This document shows, piece by piece, positions 7,186-10,129 of a stretch of 10,129 nt of DNA. The position numbers were made by a program, and so were the translations under genes. A model generated the notes under the pieces. It made no database searches and was not told the DNA's origin. It was given only the letters and a program-made list of their open reading frames with translations. The DNA lies in contig CABUMZ010000071.1 in NCBI GenBank assembly GCA_902492825.1, positions 1 through 10,129 of the forward strand, written 5' to 3'. The DNA is from an uncultured Collinsella sp. (GTDB lineage Bacteria; Actinomycetota; Coriobacteriia; Coriobacteriales; Coriobacteriaceae). Position 1 is the stretch's first letter, and each line of letters begins with the position of its first letter.

Positions 7186-7731
7186 CTAGATTTCGATATC
7201 GGCTACTTTACGGCGCGGAGCCGGCTCGTCGACTTCGTCCAGATTCTTAATGCCGCACTCGCGACACACCATCTGGGCGACCTTCCATGCACACAGACCT
7301 GTGTAGTAAATGCACTGCTCTTTATGCTCGCCGCGGCCCATGTCAAATTCCTTTGTCAGGATACGGCAGCAGATGGCATGCTTACCGTTGTTCTCGCGAA
7401 ACCAATCGTGCAGCTCGTGCGTAAGCTGCATCGACTTGACGGATTTTGGATTGGTCGGGCCGTCCTGTTCCGTACGTCCAAACAACATTCCAATCGCCAG
7501 AATGCCACCATTAAAAGCGCCGCACGCGCAGCCGGACTTGCCTGCGCCCACCGACATACCAGACGCCATGGCCACGACCGAATCGGGCACATCGAGCTCG
7601 AGCATTTGTTTCATGGTGTAGACAAGCGACTCGCAGCAGTAATAACCCTTTTTGAAGTTAGCCTCGGCCGCGCGTTGTACAGCACGAGGACTTAGCTCAG
7701 ATACGCCAATTGCAACATTGGGTTCAATCAT
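7186..7731 (-). CDS. C_GCAxxG_C_C family putative redox protein
   Basis: This 181-residue soluble protein has ten cysteines: 32, 33, 68, 70, 121, 122, 140, 147, 156 and 159. The family core is visible as GYYCCESLV (30-37), SGCACGAFNGGI (66-77), AICCRILTKEF (119-129) and CIYYTGLCAWK (140-150). A CRECG pair (156-160) and a charged tail follow. Family members are probable redox-active proteins, often encoded next to transporter genes, and here the next gene is a TDT transporter. The start is the ATG at 7731, with AAAGGAAAAG upstream; the longer reading frame to 7842 is only the shadow of the previous gene. It may carry a metal cluster or act as a thiol electron relay for the double-cubane proteins (inference). 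No catalytic function is established from sequence. Confidence 0.88.
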   Translation of the reverse strand: MIEPNVAIGVSELSPRAVQRAAEANFKKGYYCCESLVYTMKQMLELDVPDSVVAMASGMSVGAGKSGCACGAFNGGILAIGMLFGRTEQDGPTNPKSVKSMQLTHELHDWFRENNGKHAICCRILTKEFDMGRGEHKEQCIYYTGLCAWKVAQMVCRECGIKNLDEVDEPAPRRKVADIEI

Positions 7732-7786
7732 TTCTTTTCCTTTCAAATCGATATGGCATAGGGGCTGCCCCCTTGCCGCGTTCGCC

Positions 7787-8950
7787 CTACAGGGTCTCGA
7801 TAAAGGCGGCGATGCGCGTCTCGATCTGGCCCATGTCGCCATTGCTGTAGTCGGTCTCGATCTTCATGTACGGAATACCCGCACCCTCGACGGCCTCCTG
7901 CATGCGCGCACTCTCCACATTAAAGGTGTGGCAGGCCTGGAGCACGTTTTCGACCACGCCATCGACGTGATACTTCTCGCACATGGCCAGTGTATTTTCC
8001 ATGCGACCGTCGTTGGGCGTCATGACCGAGCAGTTGATGTCCAGGTATCGGTCGGCGATGGCGCGCAGGATATCGGGAGCCTCCGGGTCGATCATCATGG
8101 CCGCCGTACGCTCGCCCGAGCAGTCGTCCATGCACACAACCACGCCGCCGTTGGACTCGATGGTGCGGCCAATCTTGTTGATCACACCGCCCACCGGGCA
8201 GCCGGTGATCAGAATGCGCTTAGCATCTGCCGCGACCGGGCGCTCTCCAGCCTCGTAGGTCTCACGCAGCTTGACAACCTTTTGCTCCAGCTGCTGCGTA
8301 TAGGCCTCGATATCAAAGCTGAACGTACCGGCAAACATGGTGCTCATCAGGTCGACGCCGCTCATGGCCGCAGGCTGGTTGGCCTGGAGGGCAAACATCT
8401 CGAGTTGCGCCGCACGCAGACGGTTGCGGCGTCGGACGGCAGCGCGCAAGTCATCGTCGGTAATCGTGATGCCGTAGAAGCCCTCGAGCTCCTCTTTGAG
8501 CAGGCGGCACTCCTCGTACCAGCCTTCACGCTCGTAGGCGCGATCGCGACCCTGCGGCAGATGCAGAACGTGCGTGCGTTTGAGCTCGTTGAGCAGCTCG
8601 TACATCTTCTTCTTGCCGTCGCAGGTGGTCTCGCCGATGATCATGTCGCTAAAGTACGTAAACGGGCACTTTTGCGAGTAGGCAAAGCCGTAAGTCGACT
8701 TGATGAGCGGGCAGAGGTTTGCCGGCAGCACCTTCTCGGCCTCGGGAATCACCTCATCGGACGTACCGCACAGAGCGACACTTGCGGCCCCCGCGGCATC
8801 GATAATCTCGAGCGGCGTATAGCTGCACAAGAAGCCGACCAGGCGATTGCCGGCCTGCTTGTAATCCTTAACGCGAATAAACGCCGCCTTGCGCTGCTCG
8901 TTGAACTCCTCAAACGTAGACGGCAACGGCTGCTCAATATATTCCGACAT
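7787..8950 (-). CDS. 2-hydroxyacyl-CoA dehydratase family / double-cubane cluster protein (YjiM-like)
   Basis: This 387-residue protein belongs to the HgdB/FldB superfamily and most resembles E. coli YjiM and the double-cubane cluster protein (DCCP). Characteristic segments are FLCSYTPLEIIDAAGA (Cys42), VALCGTSDE (Cys61), ANLCPLIKSTYGF (Cys80), KCPFTYFSD (Cys95), GETTCDGKKKMYELL (Cys110), ILITGCPVGG (Cys251), DDCSGE (Cys277), DINCSVMTPND (Cys307), LQACHTFNVES (Cys340) and ETDYSNGDMGQIETRI. DCCPs hold an [8Fe-9S] cluster and reduce small molecules after ATP-driven electron transfer from an activase, which is encoded three genes downstream. The start at 8950 has AAGGAG four bases upstream. An in-frame extension to 9310 crosses the intergenic repeat and is not real. 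True substrate unknown: it could be a 2-hydroxyacyl-CoA or a non-CoA small molecule. Confidence 0.92.
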   Translation of the reverse strand: MSEYIEQPLPSTFEEFNEQRKAAFIRVKDYKQAGNRLVGFLCSYTPLEIIDAAGAASVALCGTSDEVIPEAEKVLPANLCPLIKSTYGFAYSQKCPFTYFSDMIIGETTCDGKKKMYELLNELKRTHVLHLPQGRDRAYEREGWYEECRLLKEELEGFYGITITDDDLRAAVRRRNRLRAAQLEMFALQANQPAAMSGVDLMSTMFAGTFSFDIEAYTQQLEQKVVKLRETYEAGERPVAADAKRILITGCPVGGVINKIGRTIESNGGVVVCMDDCSGERTAAMMIDPEAPDILRAIADRYLDINCSVMTPNDGRMENTLAMCEKYHVDGVVENVLQACHTFNVESARMQEAVEGAGIPYMKIETDYSNGDMGQIETRIAAFIETL

Positions 8951-8954
8951 ATAA

Positions 8955-8960
8955 CTCCTT
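8955..8960 (-). promoter_or_regulatory. Ribosome binding site fixing the start of the YjiM-like gene
   Basis: AAGGAG lies four bases before the ATG at 8950. It marks the true start and excludes the 120-residue in-frame extension read through the intergenic repeat and the upstream gene. Confidence 0.85.
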
Positions 8961-8987
8961 AACAAACCTTTTAACCAACCAAGGAAA

Positions 8988-9089
8988 CGGCTTTCCCAGG
9001 TGCCCGAGGTTGCCGTGAAAGAGAAGCGCCGCGTACTTTGGTACGCAAACGATGGTTTGAACGACAAGATCGGGTGCCTGGGGAAGCCG
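8988..9089. repeat. 102-bp imperfect palindrome with two nested hairpins (possible dispersed intergenic repeat)
   Basis: The arms at 8988-9007 and 9070-9089 are inverted copies of about 20 bp with three mismatches. Inside lie two perfect small hairpins: GCGTAC/GTACGC with a 4-base loop (9031-9046) and CAAAC/GTTTG with a 4-base loop (9046-9059), sharing one base. There is no T tract after either arm, so it is not a simple terminator. It sits between two co-directional paralogs. The form suggests a small non-autonomous repeat or an mRNA-processing or stability structure. No second copy is present in this window. Confidence 0.7.
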
Positions 9090-9104
9090 CCGGGACGGAT
9101 ACCC

Positions 9105-10129
9105 CTAAATGGTTTCCAAGAAAGCTTCAATGCGCGTCTGCAGTTGGCCCGCATCCTCGCCGGCGTAGTCGGTGGTGATGTGCATAAACGGAATGCCTGC
9201 CTCCTCAGCGGCTTTCTCCACGGCAAACGACTCCATCTCGTAGAGCGTGCAGAACTGCAGGGCCACGTCGACGATACCGTCGGCATGCAGGTCCTTGGCC
9301 ATCTGGACAATGTCCTTCATACGCTGCTCGTTGGGCGTAAAAACAGCGCAGTTGATCTTAAAGTAGCGCTCGGCGATGGCGTCGAGCATCTCGTCGACCG
9401 TCTCGCCGGACTCGTCGACCAGGTCCTTGTAGTAGCGCGAGCCCGTGCAGGACTCCTCGCCCACCACGACGCCACCGGCCTTCTCGATGAGGTTGAACAG
9501 CTTCCAGTTGGGCACGGCCATGGGCGTACCGGTGTACAGGATGCGCTTGGTGCCCTTGGGCGCCACGCCCTCGCCGGCTTCAACGCGCTGCTCGCACTCG
9601 GCGGCCATGTCGTTGATGGCGCCGGTCAAGCGCGGCGTGTCGTCCATAAAGGCAGCCTGAACGGTCAGCAGGCTGTCGAGACCGCTGATGGGCGCCGGAT
9701 CGGCAGCGCGCGTGGCAGCGAGACGCTGCAGGGCGCGGCGCTTCTCATTGACGGCGTGGATGGCGGCCTTCAGGCGCTCGGTCGTAATCTTGACGCCACA
9801 CTCTTCCTCGATCTTGGCGGCGAGCTTTTTGACCTCGGCCTTCCAAGTCACGAGCGTCGACTCGTCGTGCACGTTGGGAATATCCATAACGTACATGTTC
9901 TTTTGCGTGGCAAAAAACTCGTAGGCCTTCTTCTTGCCATCGCAGGTGTTCTCGCCCACCACCAGGTCACTCGACTCAATGTAAGGGCAGACCTCGCCCA
10001 GCTTAAAGCCGGCAAAGCTCTTGATAAGCGGGCAGGTGTTGCGCGGCAGGTGCTCCTCGACCTTATCGGTTGCCCAATCGGCACCCGAGCACAGGCCCAC
10101 GGGAATGCCGTCACAGGCAAGCACGATCT
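9105..10129 (-). CDS. 2-hydroxyacyl-CoA dehydratase family protein, paralog of the downstream YjiM-like gene (5' end outside window)
   Basis: This is the C-terminal 340 residues of an HgdB/YjiM-type protein. By alignment with its neighbour, roughly 55 or more N-terminal residues lie beyond the right edge. Shared segments include VGLCSGAD, RNTCPLIKSFAGF, EVCPYIESSD, ENTCDGKKKAYEFF, ISGLDSLL, EESCTGSRYY, INCAVFTPNEQR, LQFCTLYEMES and ITTDYAGEDAGQLQTRI. The two genes look like an old tandem duplication and could form a heterodimer of the HgdA/HgdB kind or two separate reductases. One cysteine differs: the neighbour's ILITGCPVGG is here ILYTGTPMAV, so the equivalent of Cys251 is threonine. The stop (TAG at 9105-9107) is followed by the hairpin-rich 154-base gap. 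The family assignment is strong; the substrate is unknown. Confidence 0.9.
   Translation of the reverse strand, partial: IVLACDGIPVGLCSGADWATDKVEEHLPRNTCPLIKSFAGFKLGEVCPYIESSDLVVGENTCDGKKKAYEFFATQKNMYVMDIPNVHDESTLVTWKAEVKKLAAKIEEECGVKITTERLKAAIHAVNEKRRALQRLAATRAADPAPISGLDSLLTVQAAFMDDTPRLTGAINDMAAECEQRVEAGEGVAPKGTKRILYTGTPMAVPNWKLFNLIEKAGGVVVGEESCTGSRYYKDLVDESGETVDEMLDAIAERYFKINCAVFTPNEQRMKDIVQMAKDLHADGIVDVALQFCTLYEMESFAVEKAAEEAGIPFMHITTDYAGEDAGQLQTRIEAFLETI

Noticed and set aside
7732..7786. AGGGG/CCCCT hairpin in the gap before the C_GCAxxG_C_C gene as a terminator
   Set aside because: Short stem, no T tract, and the downstream gene follows with an ordinary ribosome site.
7652..8962. 436-residue plus-strand open frame opposite the YjiM-like gene
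   Set aside because: It lies antisense to a well-supported enzyme gene. Its composition is that of a GC-rich shadow frame with no recognisable domain and no ribosome site.
7787..9310. 507-residue version of the YjiM-like protein with a 120-residue N-terminal extension
   Set aside because: The extension is the out-of-frame shadow of the upstream paralog plus the intergenic palindrome. It has no family similarity, and AAGGAG marks the true start at 8950.

Overview
The window is GC-rich, and every gene I can support is read from the minus strand, so transcription runs from high to low coordinates. Gene content (strict-anaerobe radical/double-cubane enzymes, selenocysteine use, compact operons with good Shine-Dalgarno sites) and the style of the intergenic repeat suggest an anaerobic gut actinobacterium of the Coriobacteriia, possibly Collinsella. 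That placement is an inference from gene content, not a measured identity.

Layout in the direction of transcription. First come two adjacent 2-hydroxyacyl-CoA dehydratase / double-cubane-cluster (YjiM-like) proteins. The first (9105-10129) is cut by the right edge, and the second (7787-8950) is complete. A 154-base gap between them carries a long imperfect inverted repeat with two nested hairpins. Next are a cysteine-rich C_GCAxxG_C_C family redox protein (7186-7731), a TDT/TehA-type membrane transporter (6203-7117) and a YjiL-like ATP-dependent activase (5390-6154), which is the expected electron donor for the dehydratase-like proteins. The run continues without a break into a selenium module: a GT-B glycosyltransferase (4158-5375), selenophosphate synthetase SelD (3110-4165), YedF (2430-3056), a small Se/S-carrier-like protein (2159-2410) and a class-V cysteine desulfurase-like protein (1023-2162). 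A strong intrinsic terminator (965-999) closes this run, and a BrnQ branched-chain amino acid carrier (1-945, 3' end outside the window) follows immediately.

The main observation is that selD carries an in-frame UGA at codon 17. This is exactly where E. coli SelD has its catalytic Cys17, and an 8-bp hairpin of bacterial SECIS type lies 25 bases after it. Read as selenocysteine, the gene gives a full-length 351-residue SelD. Read conventionally, it is split and its catalytic N-terminus is lost. The cell should therefore also have selA, selB and selC elsewhere.

Working model: the desulfurase, YedF and the small carrier would mobilise and hand on selenium, and SelD would make selenophosphate. 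The closely coupled glycosyltransferase, the TDT transporter and the low-potential double-cubane system share the same run of genes. Either they are simply co-transcribed, or they form a selenium or sulfur small-molecule pathway that I do not recognise. No stretch longer than 300 bases lacks a gene; the longest gap is 154 bases. No tRNA, rRNA, CRISPR array or insertion sequence was seen.
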